A DNA stretch of 64,000 nucleotides from Epiperipatus broadwayi (GCA_028023455.1 JAQFVV010000353.1:498001-562000), one strand, 5' to 3'. Shown: positions 25,701 through 38,232, numbered from the stretch's first letter. Program-made: numbers and translations. The notes: a model not told the origin generated them from the sequence alone.

Positions 25701-26045
25701 GGGATTAAGGGCCATGCTTTATTTTTGTCTGTCATAATTGTATAATTGGGAAAAATCTTTATCATTTACACAAACATTCATTCTGCCTTATCAGGCACTG
25801 AGAAGAAAGACCATGGTGTTTCTTGATCTTAAACTCAGAGGTAAAAAGCCAATAAACTCACCATGCTGGCTAATGCGTGTTGGTGAGCAGCCCATCCATG
25901 TTCGTATACTATATGAATAAACATATAGTAATAACAGCTGCAACGACAAGAACGGATGGAGTGGACATTAGGAATTTGCCCTGCTCGGTTTCTTTAAGGC
26001 CTCCAAGAGGAATCAAAGGGTCTCCTTTCAGTTAATAGCAAACTC
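22758..26045 (-). mobile_element. Nearly full-length RTE/BovB-like LINE
   Basis: The element runs from a GC-richer 5' leader (about 26045-25766 on the minus strand) through an ORF2 with AP endonuclease, RT and C-terminal domains to an (ATG)n-type 3' tail (seen as CATCATCATT at 22758). The total of about 3.3 kb is the usual RTE length. The same family supplies the 5'-truncated copies at 3161-3702 and 52659-52722. Few lesions and long intact frames imply a fairly recent insertion. The exact 5' boundary and target duplication could not be fixed by eye. Confidence 0.9.
22769..25765 (-). pseudogene. RTE ORF2: endonuclease-reverse transcriptase, lightly disabled
   Basis: This gene would nick target DNA and copy the element RNA into the genome. 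The AP-endonuclease domain comes first: GTYNCRSLSSEGRL, then LCEVRRKGEE with its catalytic Glu, GDFNARIG (around 25150-25167), WTWKHPN and GSDHRLV (around 24880-24897). The RT domain follows: [39 protein letters not shown] (motif A), GVRQGDSISPKLF (motif B) and LDFADDVVVFA (motif C, about 23510-23540). The distal part holds SAFGRNN, WTLNRR, LKWSWAGHIARRDD and VRWMDEIRK. Lesions: an in-frame TAG at 25511, a frameshift near 25310, an in-frame TAA at 24303 and a frameshift near 23757. Start chosen at the Met at 25765 because the endonuclease N-terminus is in frame with it. Confidence 0.9.
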
Positions 26046-27553
26046 CTTTCTGCAGCCATTCTAATGTAAACAACAATAAATGTCTTATGAACTTATAAAT
26101 CATTGTAAATATATTATAATCAGTTAGTGTTAGAACAACTCAGTTTTTGGAATCATCTTTATATTTTAATTATAAATATATAGTTTTGAACTTTTAATAA
26201 ATTTGAATGCCATGAACAGAGCTTAGTATAATATAACGCAATTTGAATTAGTACTCATCTTTATACAATGGAAGCATTATCTGTTAGTCTTAAATACATT
26301 TTAATTTTATATTCTAGTTTTTGTACACTGTATGTGCTATGCATCTTATATGCATCTTAATTTTGTACATTTGTCTTTATATTGTAGTGGCTAATTCTTT
26401 CGCCATCCTTCCAAAGAAAAATAATTATGGTTTTTAATACATCTTCTATCTATCACTCATATATATTATTTTGTATCTAACAATCATTATTATTTCACAA
26501 TCACAAATTGAATTCTAAAGAAAAATGAACTACTAAACAACATTTAAGATAAAAAAAGGTAAAGCTAAAACATGATTGAACACCCTTAGGATTATGCATC
26601 ATATTATAATCTTATTTTATTCTACATTCAGTAGACATGTGATCTTTATTTTCTTATAATAATAGCTAGAGAGCCATTTGTGGTTAGTAATTGATAGCTC
26701 GATAAATTAGATGAGCAATCGACCTGGAAGAAAAATTGTAAACTTTTCTGAAATTTAAAAAACAACAACATCCATTTTGCCCTGGATTCTAATCGTAGAC
26801 TATAGAAGTCTTAAAATCCATCAAATTAAACATAAAAATTGAATGAAAAATGTATTTATTTTATGTATCATAGTTTAATGAAAATAAATTGTAATGTATG
26901 ACAAATACATTATAATTGAAGCTATATATATATATATATATATATATGCTTACATATATATGCTCCATGCCAATTTGTATTGACATAATATTAAACTCTG
27001 TTCTAGGGAAATTTTATTTTATTAAAAATTTATAAAGGCTTATAAAAATTTACTAAAGGCATATATATGTTTAAAAGGGTCAGAAATGGTTAGCCAAGAT
27101 TAGATAAATAATTAGTTATGTTCAAGTGTATAACAACTTCTAAAAAATTCTGATAAACAATTAATTTTAAAATTCAGCTAATTAACATACCTTAACATTG
27201 TGTTTTAATAAAATCTATAAAGAAGATTAATTATAGGGCATAGGTACATTTATAATTGTTATTGAAACCTTATCTAATTAATGGAAAAAATAAGGTAATT
27301 GCTTTGTATTATATATTTAAAAGAATATTTTCAATATTTGGCCTCTCTTGATTACTGCAGGGAAACTGCAAGTAAACAAAAGATATGAATTTGGAAAATT
27401 TTTTCCTAATTAACAAACAAGTATAGGATTAAATTATAATTAAAGCTGATCAAAATTATTATGAGAAAAAAAAAATTTAATTAAAATTAATCCAGATGCC
27501 TTTCATTTAAAAATAATATAAATGTAAAAATAGTCTTTTTCTTGGATAAAAAA
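26046..27553. other. AT-rich stretch, nothing recognised
   Basis: A (TA)n patch lies near 26922-26948. No gene or bounded repeat was found. Confidence 0.45.
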
Positions 27554-27562
27554 TTTGTCAAG

Positions 27563-27660
27563 CATTGTTAGCCAAGAGGTCATCGCAGTCGCCTTGCAAT
27601 CAAGTAGTTGGTTGCAGGTTCGCATCCCGGCCGATGCTATGACATATAAAAGAAAAAAAA
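27563..27660 (+). mobile_element. tRNA-derived SINE, Ser/Leu-like subtype
   Basis: The unit has TTAGCCAAGAGGTCATCGC (A box region), CGCCTTGCAATCAAG, GCAGGTTCGCATCCC (B box) and CCGGCCGATGCTATGACA followed by an A-run. TTGTCAAGC occurs at both junctions (27555-27563 and 27661-27669), consistent with a short target duplication, though GTCAAGC is also part of the usual SINE start. Confidence 0.8.
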
Positions 27661-27669
27661 TTGTCAAGC

Positions 27670-30599
27670 TGGTTTTTTGATCAGAAAATCCTGCAACCAG
27701 TTCTTCTTTTGAGAAAAATTCTTTAAACTAGTATTTTATGAGAGAATTCTTCAACAGTGTCAACAAAATTTCCCTCCAAAGCTAATTTCAGAAGTTCACT
27801 AATTATTTGATTTCTAGGAGCCAGCTATAATGGAAACTTGTGAGTAGAAGCTTGTGTCTGCTTCCCTTTTGCCATTTCTAGATAGCATGAGTGTGGAAAC
27901 CCAATGCAATTGGTGAATTGCTGCCCATCTAAAGACTGCTGGACCAGTGCCAACGTTCCTGTTTCATAAATGAATTCTGCCTGCTGACCATCCATGCTGT
28001 CCTTTCATAAATAAGAAGCCATCTATTCAATTATGCCACCTTCATTCATATACTACTCCAAAGAACCAGCCTGTCTCCAAATAATAATCCATATCCAAGG
28101 AAAGGGCCATCCAGGACCATGTGAATTTCACCATGGAAGCTTTGTGTCATTATTATATCTCACACTGCTCCTCATATCTTGCCATATTTGAACTCTAGAC
28201 ATATCGACAATCCTACTGGTAAAATAATTTGTATGTATTTTATGTTTCCTTTTTTACTTATATTATTTATTTACTTTTATGTTATTTTTCTTTAATATAA
28301 TGTCTTTAATTTAATATTATACATATAAGGTAACCTGTATTGTTAAGAATGATCGAATATATTGCTATATGCAGTCATTCTTAAGTCATATATATTATAT
28401 GTGCTAGATTTATTATTCGAGGATGAGGTGACAGAGGGTTATTTTGTAAACACATTTTCATTTTGTAAAATTCTGAGAATCATCTTTCTTCCCTTAAAAG
28501 AAAGCTAATTAATTGAAACTGCAGAAATGTTTTACCCCCCCCCCTTTTTTTTTTTTTTACTTGGCTTGAACATTTTGTTTTTCTAAAATATATCTTATCA
28601 TGGGTTTCAATTGAAACTTTACTTTTGCAATTATGAGATTATGAAACCAGATTTTTTTTATAAACAAATATAAAAATCAGTTTAATTAATTATGTATATA
28701 AATTATAGACCCCTTGAGCTATGTATGATGTATTTCTTTATATGTGTGAATATGATCACTAGGGTGGACCTTCTAATTTAAGCAGAGATTATTAATCTTT
28801 ATTGTTTTTTAAGTATTATATTGGATGAACTGATTAGGCCTTAATTTAGGCAAGTAACGTTAATATATGACCGCATGTTCACACTTATCATGCTCATTTT
28901 TGTTTTTTTTTAATTTCCAGGTTTTTGTAATTTACAATTTCTTGTTGCTCTTCTCTTTTAAAAATTGTATTTCTGGGTTATATACATTTATGTTGATTAA
29001 TTTGTATTTTGTTCCTCAAGCAGACGTTCATTCCTGCTTTGTGGAAATTGATTGGCTGAGTATTCTCTGGATAAAGTCATGCCACCGCAGACATATCTCT
29101 CTATTTTCATACTCAGATGATTTTCATTGTTCTTCATAATATTATTATCAGTGCAGACAAATTTTCTGCTTGATAGTAATAGGTTCATTACTGGTTGTAG
29201 GGGAAGGCATTCATTCCTGCTTTTTATGAATCTCTGATCTGATGAAATTTCTGGGTATGATCTTACCCAAATTGGGCATACTCCATCTCTGTTTCATCAT
29301 CAGATATACTCTTTTTTTTTATAACCTAGCACCACATTCAGTATTTTCTTTTATATATTTTAAAGCCTGATTATGCAAGGGTTCAGTCAATCATAATTCT
29401 AAGTCCATTGTGGTCGTGATTGTGATTTTAATAGTTAAAATACTCCTAGCTTCACCCTGCTTGATCCTCCATTAATTATTTTAATAAAGTAACCATTGTA
29501 GAACCCTGGAGATTATTAAGACATATAAAGCCTATAATCCCTCTAGCAAATTATGTAGTGATAATTATGATATTTTGTCTTTAATTAATTGTTCTTAGCA
29601 ATATAATCTTAGCTTTAAATGTGATGTATGAAGTTTTTATTTTGCTTTATTTTATTTTTTGTTGATAATAACAATTAGTTTCTTTTTAGTTTTAAAAGTC
29701 TTTTGTATCTCCATGACATTAGTAGGATAAAAGAAAAATGGCATATATGCTAACATCAGATGTGGTAGTCATGTTGAAATTGTCCTGGGTACATAGGTAA
29801 TGAGGTTTGACTTTGTATTGTTTGTGGTAATTTTTATATCATTGTTAAATGCAAACAGTATGTTAGTGATCATTGCCTGGTTCTTAAGATTACCCTTGAG
29901 GTAGATTCAATTAATTTTATTATGTTATATATATATAGTTTTTTATTTTAATTTACATCGTATAGAAATTTTAGTTTAGCTTGTACTGTGTAAATAAGAA
30001 ATAATTATTTGATATATATATATTTGTGTGTACGTGTGGTATTTTGGATACAAATGTTGTTAGTGATTTATGAGCAGATGAGTATGTATATATAATCTAT
30101 ATGCATATGTGAATATCAATAGGAAATCTTGAAAAAAATTTTCTCATTATTTAGCAGGCTTAATTTATGAATCAAACAGCCACCAACACTTGACTTGTTT
30201 TTATCGTTTTTAATTTTACTTAAGATTGAAAAAGGATCATCAGCCTACCTATAATAAAGCATGGATTTTTTTTTTGTTTCTTTTTCACAGTGGTTATAGA
30301 TTTTATTTTTATGTATTCATAGGAATTTTATTTTATATAAGTATGTATCAGCAACTAGCAGCATAGGACTTCACAGATAATTGATGGAAAGATTGGGATT
30401 CAAGCAACGAATGCCCACTTGGAGTATGGATGGAGGAACTGACCGATTTAGTGGAAAATGAAGAAAAAAAATTGTTTTTGATAATTTTAGACAATGGATA
30501 TTAATACAGATTAAATATAAACATAGAATCCAATGCTATCATTAAACCAGAAAAGGAGTCATTTGAAATACAAAGCCTGGAGTTTGTACATTCACGAAT
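27670..30599. other. Mostly AT-rich; a GC-richer block at 27780-28200 of unknown origin
   Basis: The block 27780-28200 is noticeably less AT-rich than its surroundings and may be an old repeat or exon relic, but frames are broken by stops and no motif is recognised. Poly(C)/poly(T) lies at 28538-28558. A GTTCATTCCTGCTTT segment is repeated near 29025 and 29208. Confidence 0.4.
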
Positions 30600-31010
30600 C
30601 TCCCATAAGATCACATTTACTCATAACCATGATATGCAAGCAAGTTTGCAGCAAAGCATATTGATTCAAATGATGATCTAAATGAGAAAAAAGTAAGAGC
30701 AAAGACAACTAAAATTTGACCAAATAATAAGAGAAAGTAGGGAGGAATCAAAGAAGTGATGGTAAAAATGGACCAAAGGCTCATAGAATTAATCAAGAAC
30801 CAAAAACAGATATAGAGACAAATAGGAAAAGAGGCACAAGAGAGCTGGAAAAAATACAAAAGAGAGATTAGTGAACTTGAAGTGGCCCAGAAGGATACCA
30901 CAAAAACATTCTTAAAAAAAGATCATGAAATGAACATTATTGCCACAAAGGATCAAGAATATGATAGTACGTATCTGGTACTTGATAAGAAAAAATAAAA
31001 GATGACACTC
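30600..31010 (+). pseudogene. Coiled-coil-like ORF1-type relic
   Basis: Plus-strand translation gives Lys/Glu/Gln-rich, heptad-like text such as QRLIELIKNQKQI, SWKKYKREISELEVAQ and KKDHEMNIIATKDQEYD, with several stops. This resembles the coiled-coil ORF1 protein found upstream of RT in some LINEs. A Penelope-like RT begins about 1.5 kb downstream, but Penelope elements do not normally carry such an ORF1, so the two are probably unrelated. Confidence 0.3.
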
Positions 31011-31960
31011 AATGAGAAGAGATCAAAATAGATGTCCAAAAAATAGAATTGAATGTGAAACATTGAATGTAAAACATTCATTCATGGATGTAAACTCTAG
31101 TCATCCCTATTATCATAAGGTTTATGCTTATTTAAAAAAGGGGCTTGTTTTATGCCATAACCAGTCTGTGGGTATTGCCATCAATTTTTATGGTGGTATT
31201 GATAACATAATAAAAAGGTAACAAAGTAAGTGGCATTCCAGATTTCCCTAAAACCAAGAGTGACCATGAAAGCTTCTTTCACATTGTGATAGAAAACAAA
31301 AAATAAATATATGGAAAAGTCATCCCATATTATCACTAAATTCTACTATGAATGCAAAATTTCCAGCACTCACATGGTTCAGATGTATGTAATTATCCTG
31401 GGATCAAACCCATGCTCAGGAGGCTATACCTTAGATATAATCCAGCTATTTGAGTAATATTTAGAATAGCATAATTATATAAATGACATTTTACCATGGC
31501 TTCATGAAATCTCTGAAAAAGAAAGCCACCCAGATACCATTTCACCAGAGACCACCAGATGAAGAGAAAAGTGGCTCACCCAAATCTAATATCAACATTG
31601 GTTTTAGAGACCATATGGAGGATCCTCTGAAAAAAAGAATCCAACTACCTAAGCTGCACATAGCTGCCCTTCAGAGCATATATTTTCCAACCTGGAATTG
31701 AGCCAAAATGCAAGGCAGTCCATTAGGCAGACTGCCTGATTTAAGAAGAGTCGACAAACTCTCAACTAATATTATTTAGTGTGAGTTTTTTTTTTCAAAA
31801 AAAGTTATTTTTTTCCTTTCATACTCTAAACTTGCCTAATGTTTAGGGTCTGTCATCTGTCAAGTCAATTGTTTATTGGTTGAGAGTCTCTTACATAAAT
31901 TATTTATTAGTAGATTAATATCATGTCACCCACCATTAACAAATATTACATGATCACTAT
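31011..31960. other. Unassigned stretch with short open frames
   Basis: Frames at 31012-31221 and 31483-31701 lack recognisable motifs. A tRNA-like B-box GGGTTTGATCCC (minus strand, near 31411) occurs, with a weak A-box match. Nothing else is supported. Confidence 0.3.
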
Positions 31961-31964
31961 CTCA

Positions 31965-32100
31965 TACTAGTCTGGGGATATTGGATGAGTAGGCACTGGA
32001 TAGGGATTTTATGCACAAGCCTTCTGGCATCCATTGATTGCTCTTGTTAGCACAAGATGGCACTACTATATGGAGAGTTTTGCTTTGTTTTTAATTGTTT
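31965..32100 (+). mobile_element. Hammerhead-bearing repeat, copy B (3' half only)
   Basis: Homology to the 49614 unit starts at ACTAGTCTGGGGATATTGG, just 8 nt before the predicted ribozyme cleavage position (after 31972). It continues through GATGAGTAGGCACT, GGGATTTTATGCACAAGCC and CATCCATTGATTGCTC to a GAGTTTTGC-like end. The CUGANGA and GAAA boxes are missing, so this copy cannot form the ribozyme. Confidence 0.6.
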
Positions 32101-32479
32101 ATTAACAAATATTCTGACCTCCAAATAAATTTTTCAGGCAGTATAGAGATCTGGTGGTGGTTAGAGTATATGCATGATGTGTGGTGCAATATATATATTT
32201 ACAAAATTCATTTATAAATTGTTTTTATTTCCTAAAAGATGGTTCAGAAGATATAATTACACCTTTGACAATAAAAATTTCATTAACTAAAAAATATTAA
32301 ATGATGAATGATTTGAATAGTTCTTAAATGACCATAAGTATTTTCTAATAATAATTATGCAAAAAATTTAAACAATAAATCACCATATTTTTTGCATAAG
32401 TAGTAGATAAGGTAAATATATATGTATTGTAAACTTTTCTACTTAAGATATTTATCAGTATTATGTACACAAATGCTTT

Positions 32480-34260
32480 TTAATAAAATGAAATTAACTC
32501 CTTATCTGAAAATTAAAAGCATTACAGTTAAGAACATAGTATGCATTAAGGAAGACAGGGGCAGCAGATTAGTCTTTGTAAATGGCAATGATTTTAATTT
32601 GAAAATAAATCCACAAATCACAAACTTAAAATTCTGAAAATAAATCCACAAATCACAAACTTAAAATTCTTAAATGTTATTAATTCATATAATATTAGCA
32701 TGTGTAAAGATAAACTTGTTTCAGCGATTTTGCACAAATTTTGCAATAAAGATTATAAACGCATGGAGTATTTTGCAATTTATCCTTCCCCAGCAATATC
32801 CCCATAATTATTTGCTAACATTAAGCTTCATAAAGAAGGATTTACATTAAGACTGATATTAGATTTTATTGAAGCATATTATTTTAATGCTACAAAATTA
32901 ATTGCCAACTGGTTAATCAACGACTTCGGATTCAGTCCTTATTCAATCAAATCTTTCTATAAGTGTATTGAAAGTACCAAAGATCTAAAAATAAATAAAC
33001 ACCATACTATCACATCTTTGGATATAAAAGAGCTGTGTAAGTTGGCGTCTAGAGACATTTCTATTGTGTGCATTCAAGAAATCTTTCAGCAAAATAATTA
33101 TAATCAACATAAGACAGATTTCATCCTGAGATATTAAAGTGGATTGTTAATAATATAATAGCTTGTGCTAAAGGTAAATATTATAAGAATGACATGAGGT
33201 TGTCCCATGGGGCTTCCAATCACTGAAATTATCAGCCATTTAGTCCTTTTTAAATTTAAAATCACAATTCTTCTGAAATATTTAGAGTCTGCAATAAATA
33301 ACACATACTTCAGGTACATGGATGACATATTTATATATGCAGCTAAAGATAAAATCACTAAAATTCTTTCAGAATTTAATAAAGAATCTCCACCTGAATG
33401 GACTCCCTTGGAAGTGGAAGATAAAGATCAAGGCATAAATTATTTGGATTTATGAATTCAAAGAAATAAATCAATGCTCGACTATAAAATAATTGTGAAA
33501 TTGATCTAAATGAGAAGTGCTATCCACCCCAAATCTAGCATGCCATTTGAATAAAAAATGGCAGGACTAAAAGGATTTTTACATCAAAACAAAAAATTGT
33601 GTAAACATGAAGCTGATAAAAACTTAACATCAAGGAATACATCAAAGATCTCATGGACATAGGCTAAAAAACATGCAACATTAATAAATATAGTAAAAAA
33701 ATATTATATTAATTGTAGCAAAGCCACTACCAATGACATTCTGCTGGATTATCCTCCTGTACATTCTTAGCATAGTAACAAAATTTTGAAAAAATTGCTA
33801 GGATGCTATTGGAATAGCATTTAGAATATCACCCTCTCTTTACAACCTTCTAAGCAATACTAAAGACCGAGCTCCATTTGAACATTCTCCTCAAATAGTC
33901 TATAAGATTTCATGCCCATTTCCAGCTTCTAGAGCAGCATACTAAGGGGAGTCTCAAGCTAATAGATCTTTGAGAGTTGCCCATCACTCCTATCTTTATA
34001 AAAAATACTAAACAAGACCATAAACATAAGTCAATTTTCTTGGATTATGAACTTGCTACAGGACAAATTTTCCCATTTTAACATTAAGACCATCTGCTTA
34101 GAAAGAGATGATCATAAGGGAAAGTTCAAGGAGACATGGGTTATTGCAAGATATCTAAATTCAATCAACAGGAAGGAGTCTTGTATCCCTTTGTCAAAAA
34201 AAAATAGAATATATAATATTTATAATTTATATTTTTCGCTGCAATAATTTGCATATTTTA
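32480..34260 (+). pseudogene. Penelope-like element A: reverse transcriptase with GIY-YIG endonuclease relic
   Basis: Plus-strand segments appear in Penelope order: NIKLHKEGF-LRLILDF (early RT, about 32815-32860), HTITSLDIKELC (motif A position, about 33000-33036), MGLPITEIISH (motif B-like, 33207), TYFRYMDDIFIYA (motif C, YMDD, about 33303-33340), then INYLDL. Farther down, IVYKISC followed by a degraded GES-NRSLRVAHH segment (33895-33980) is the GIY-YIG endonuclease, and ARYLNSINRKESCIPLS (34150-34195) matches the usual tail after it. Stops and frameshifts, including a 35-bp tandem duplication at 32601-32670, disable it. The family is distinct from element B at 45350 and 53525. Confidence 0.75.
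32601..32670. repeat. Perfect 35-bp tandem duplication
   Basis: The 35-mer starting GAAAATAAATCCACAAATC at 32601 is repeated exactly at 32636. Because 35 is not a multiple of three it shifts the frame of the surrounding Penelope relic. The lack of differences suggests a recent slippage or repair event. Confidence 0.95.
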
Positions 34261-35627
34261 TAAACTATGTATTCAGCCTGCTCCCAGTGCAGTTCGTTAT
34301 TTAATTTTGCACTATCATTCTGATGAGATTTCACCAAAAGTTAATTCAGTGCTATTAAGTGAGAATATATCTCTATGGTTACAGCTTTTCATCGTGGCTT
34401 GACTCAGTTCAAGTTTTTTCAGAGTACTTCTACCATTTTCAAATAGCAATCTAATACTATTGTTTTACTTGAATGTAATGAATTATAATGTAAGTGAAAT
34501 AATAATATCTGAACATTATAATTGCAAACATCGTTGTATATTGAATCCATTTAAAATTATTTACTTGTCATTTATACCATATGTATGAACCTCTATTCTG
34601 ACAAACAATTTTTACAATTATCTTTGATCTTTTAGATCATATCTTTATGGCTCTAGAAATTTTTCAAATTAATATAATTTTATTTTTTTATAGTAAAAGG
34701 TCTCATAACACACAGAAATGCATCTATCTTTTATATCTATAGCCTGACATTCAAATCCAAGACAAGTAAAAAAACTTTCCAAGAGAATGGAGATCCTTTT
34801 CATGGGTAATTATATTCTATAACTAACCCAGCTAACATTTAACATTGGGTGGTAAATAGATTTCAAAATAATTTTTTATTAGAATGGGGGATTGTGTAAA
34901 AAACCACTAACACCTTACCACCCAGAACAGTTGTCAAACTTGCTGGGTACTGTGTTTTCCTTCATTTTTTATCCTGAGATCTTTGCCTTGCAGTGAATTA
35001 TTTATTTTTTAAAAAGACTTTTACCATTTCATCTTTCTAGAACAGATTTATCAATTTATTCAAAATTGAACATGCATATTATTGGATTTTCTTTTTAATA
35101 TAGGGCATATTTTTTATTCTTTTCAACTGGGTGGTACTTATTCTTAATAGTTCCCAAAAATATGTATTAGTTTTCCCTCTTTGGACTATAAATCTGCTAA
35201 TCTGGTTAGTTCTCTTAAATGGCATAACTATATATTTTTAAATATAAATAAAATTATTTAATTTTCACTCAATTGCTATTATTTTCTTTACAATCTTAAA
35301 ACTTTTATAACATATATGCAAAATCAAAATTAAGTAATAATAATAAAAATAACTATTTTATTAAACTTTTTTTTTCCAAACTATTAATATATAACTAAAA
35401 GTTTTTGATGCAATTTTCAAATGAGATTTCAACCACGAGAATTAAATAAATGATCCACTGTTTGGAAATCATTCTATAACTGTATTAATTAATTAACCTG
35501 TGCAGAACACCATGAGAATTAAATTATAGAAATAAAAGTTTAATGTGCATCATCTCATACAACTAATTTTAACAGATTCAGATAGCATTGCTTTGCTTTC
35601 TTCAATTAAATTATTTAACTCATAACA

Positions 35628-35668
35628 TGATTGCGTCATCAAATCTATGAGTCAACTCATCACGTGCT
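35628..35668. promoter_or_regulatory. Cluster of bZIP/bHLH-like binding motifs
   Basis: Within about 40 bp lie TTGCGTCATCA (CRE/ATF- or C/EBP-like), ATGAGTCAACTCAT (a palindrome containing the AP-1 core TGAGTCA) and CACGTG (E-box). In a region this AT-rich three such sites together are noticeable. No gene is adjacent, so any enhancer role is speculation. Confidence 0.3.
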
Positions 35669-37309
35669 TTCATTTCTAAAAGATAAGTGTTAAACCAGAC
35701 TAGAGCCTTTGTTGTAGAAACTGAAATAATTTAGCTTTACATTAATTATAAACAATTTAAACTTTTAAAGGATAGATAAAATATTTTTAATTAAAAGAAA
35801 GGATTATTATTTACAAATTATTTTTGCTTCAGAATTTAATTTAAATTAAAAATATTAATTAAAAACATTCAAATCTTTAATGAAAGTTTATATACTTACG
35901 GAAAAATAATCCCCTGTCAAAATTTAATTTGTCAAAGAAATCATCTAATTTGAAAACTCGTCTGTTATTTATAGATTTTAAAGAAATTTTTGATATCAAA
36001 AAATTCTACATACCTTAAAAATAGATATATAAAAGTAGACGAAATTCTTGACTTTCAATCCTCTTGAGAGTTTTAATCCGTAGGTACGTCAATACAAGTA
36101 GAAGAAAACAAACTAACAAAATTACACCTATTGAAAAATTTTAAATAGTAAAGCAAAACATTGCTTTAAAACATGCAAGCATAGTTTTAGTCATGCAATA
36201 AGATTGAAGATGATTTGCTATTGTACTTATAGTTAACCTTTCCTTTAACTAAGGAAGCCTTCTAAAACTTAAAAAAAAAAAACATGAAGAAAATAGCTAT
36301 TGAAATTGAAGCATTTTTAATGATTATATCATGAAGGCCAGAATTTTATTCTTAAAATTTTTATGATACTTTATACATAGCCTAATATAGGATTTGTTTA
36401 ACTCAAACAATTTTTCTATCTCATTCTATGGGTGCATGGTCTTTGAATGCTTGATAGAAATGTGTCATTTTTTACCTTATGCTTGGCTTTATTTTTATAA
36501 GTTTTGATCATATTTTACAACCAATATCTTTAATTTGAAAACTATAGAATCATTTTCTGTCACCATAAGTAAATGTGGACATTCTAATCCAGAAAAAAAC
36601 AAGAGAAAAGTAAATTAAAATGTAAGTGAAGTGATAACTATAACATGCAAATACACTAAGCAAAAATAATTCCACATATATTTCAGACTGTTTTTTAAGT
36701 CTTTTTATTGGATAATGAGTAAAGCTATATTTTAACCATTTTGAAAATACCTTTTTTATTAGAAAAACTTCAATAACATTGTGATTGATTGCATATTTTC
36801 ATTGTACTCTACTTTTAGTTATGTTATCCTGATAAAAGAAGTTTACATTGGCCTCTTGAAATATCTTGGATTATAATCTTTATTATGTAAGTAGGCTCTA
36901 CATCTCCTATAAAGTTGAACTCAAATTTCTTAACTACTTTTCTGAGAGTCTTTTACCCATCTTTTATTTGTAATTATTTTTAACAGTTATGTAATTTTGA
37001 TACAAATGATTTTAATAAATGCAAACCCATTTAGCTATATAAATATGTTAGATTTAAGTAAAAGTTACAATAGGAAGAAATTCAATCTTAGTATTTTTTT
37101 TATTACAGTGATCCTTTAAAAGATGAGTATGTTATTTTCTGCACTGAATTTTGATAAATAAACAAAAGTAAAGTCATTTATTTTCTATAAACTAATATAT
37201 TTTTAAAGATTGTAATGATCTTAATATTTCAGGAAAAATACTATTTAAATATATACTGTATTTTAATTTAAAATTGTTTAAACTTAATCAGTTTTGAAAT
37301 ACTTATTGA

Positions 37310-37311
<2 letters not shown>

Positions 37312-37359
<48 letters not shown>
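37312..37359. repeat. (ATT)n microsatellite
   Basis: About 16 perfect TTA/ATT units. It creates an apparent poly-Asn frame on the minus strand, which is an artefact. Confidence 0.95.
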
Positions 37360-37360
<1 letters not shown>

Positions 37361-38107
37361 ATTGTAGACAGCAAATTAAATATTCAAAAAAATGTTGGTT
37401 AATTTTCAGTTGATCGACCAATGCAATGTAATTAAGTGATTTTGTATACATCATGCTGTCTGGACATATTAAAAAAAGCAGACAAACTAGGAGAGAAGAA
37501 AAAAGAGAAATTAATAAAGGAAAAAGGAGAAAGTGAACCATTGTTTCACTTAAAAGTTTGTAAAATTATAAAATTTAATATATTTTATTTTGTAAACAGT
37601 AAAATAAGTAAATTAATCAAGTTAAAAGAAATATATTTTTAGTAGTAGTCTAAAAATGATGGAGTAAGTTCAATTCACAATTAAAAATATTATTGAAGAA
37701 TAAGGTGCAAGCATATATTATTGTTATTATTATTACTGATTGGAGAAACCAGGAAGAGTAAGGATTTTCAACTTCAATTATTTAAAAGGTGTAAATACTA
37801 TCAGATAATGAAATGTTTTATTTATTTTTGCTTTGTTGATTCGTTTAAGTAATAACTTAATTATGAAGAGGAACAAGAATAAATGAAAAGTGTTAACTTA
37901 TATAAAATTATTAAATTAGTTTACCAAACTTTAAAATAGTTTATTAATGAAAATGAAATGGCAAGTGAAAATAGTTATCTTTTAAATTAAAGTAACTTGT
38001 ATTATTCAAATTAACTTTATAAAATTATAAAGAAGAATAAACATTTGTTGTATATTTCATAATTAAGGAATATTAAGTAAATGGATATATTATAAGATTT
38101 TCCATTT

Positions 38108-38232
38108 TTCTAGGCCTCTATATGCATTATAAAATGCGCGAGTTGATCAAGTTATGTCAAAAAGAAGAAAGTTGTATTTCTATTTCTAAAAACATAACTA
38201 TGTTTCCTGATCAACTCGGCCTAGAATTTGTT
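38108..38232. repeat. Imperfect inverted repeat (hairpin of ~120 bp)
   Basis: TTCTAGGCC at the left pairs with GGCCTAGAA at the right, and CGAGTTGATCA pairs with TGATCAACTCG just inside, with further partial pairing (AGTTATG / CATAACT). It could be a small foldback element. No second copy was noticed. Confidence 0.5.

Larger units (their letters stand above)
34270..38100. other. Long AT-rich stretch
   Basis: No gene is recognised. The segment 34270-34450 may be the 3' end of Penelope element A. Other contents are listed separately (factor-site cluster at 35628, microsatellite at 37312). Confidence 0.45.

Noticed and set aside
29220-29280. CTGATGAAATTTCTGGG as a possible hammerhead
   Set aside because: No GAAA box or paired stem I nearby; chance occurrence of the heptamer.
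34310-34350. TTCTGATGAGATTTCACC near the end of Penelope element A as a possible hammerhead
   Set aside because: The CUGAUGA box is present, but I found no GAAA box, stem III or matching stem I strand at suitable spacing.
37284-37541. A frame with a poly-Asn stretch
   Set aside because: Artefact of the (ATT)n microsatellite read on the minus strand.
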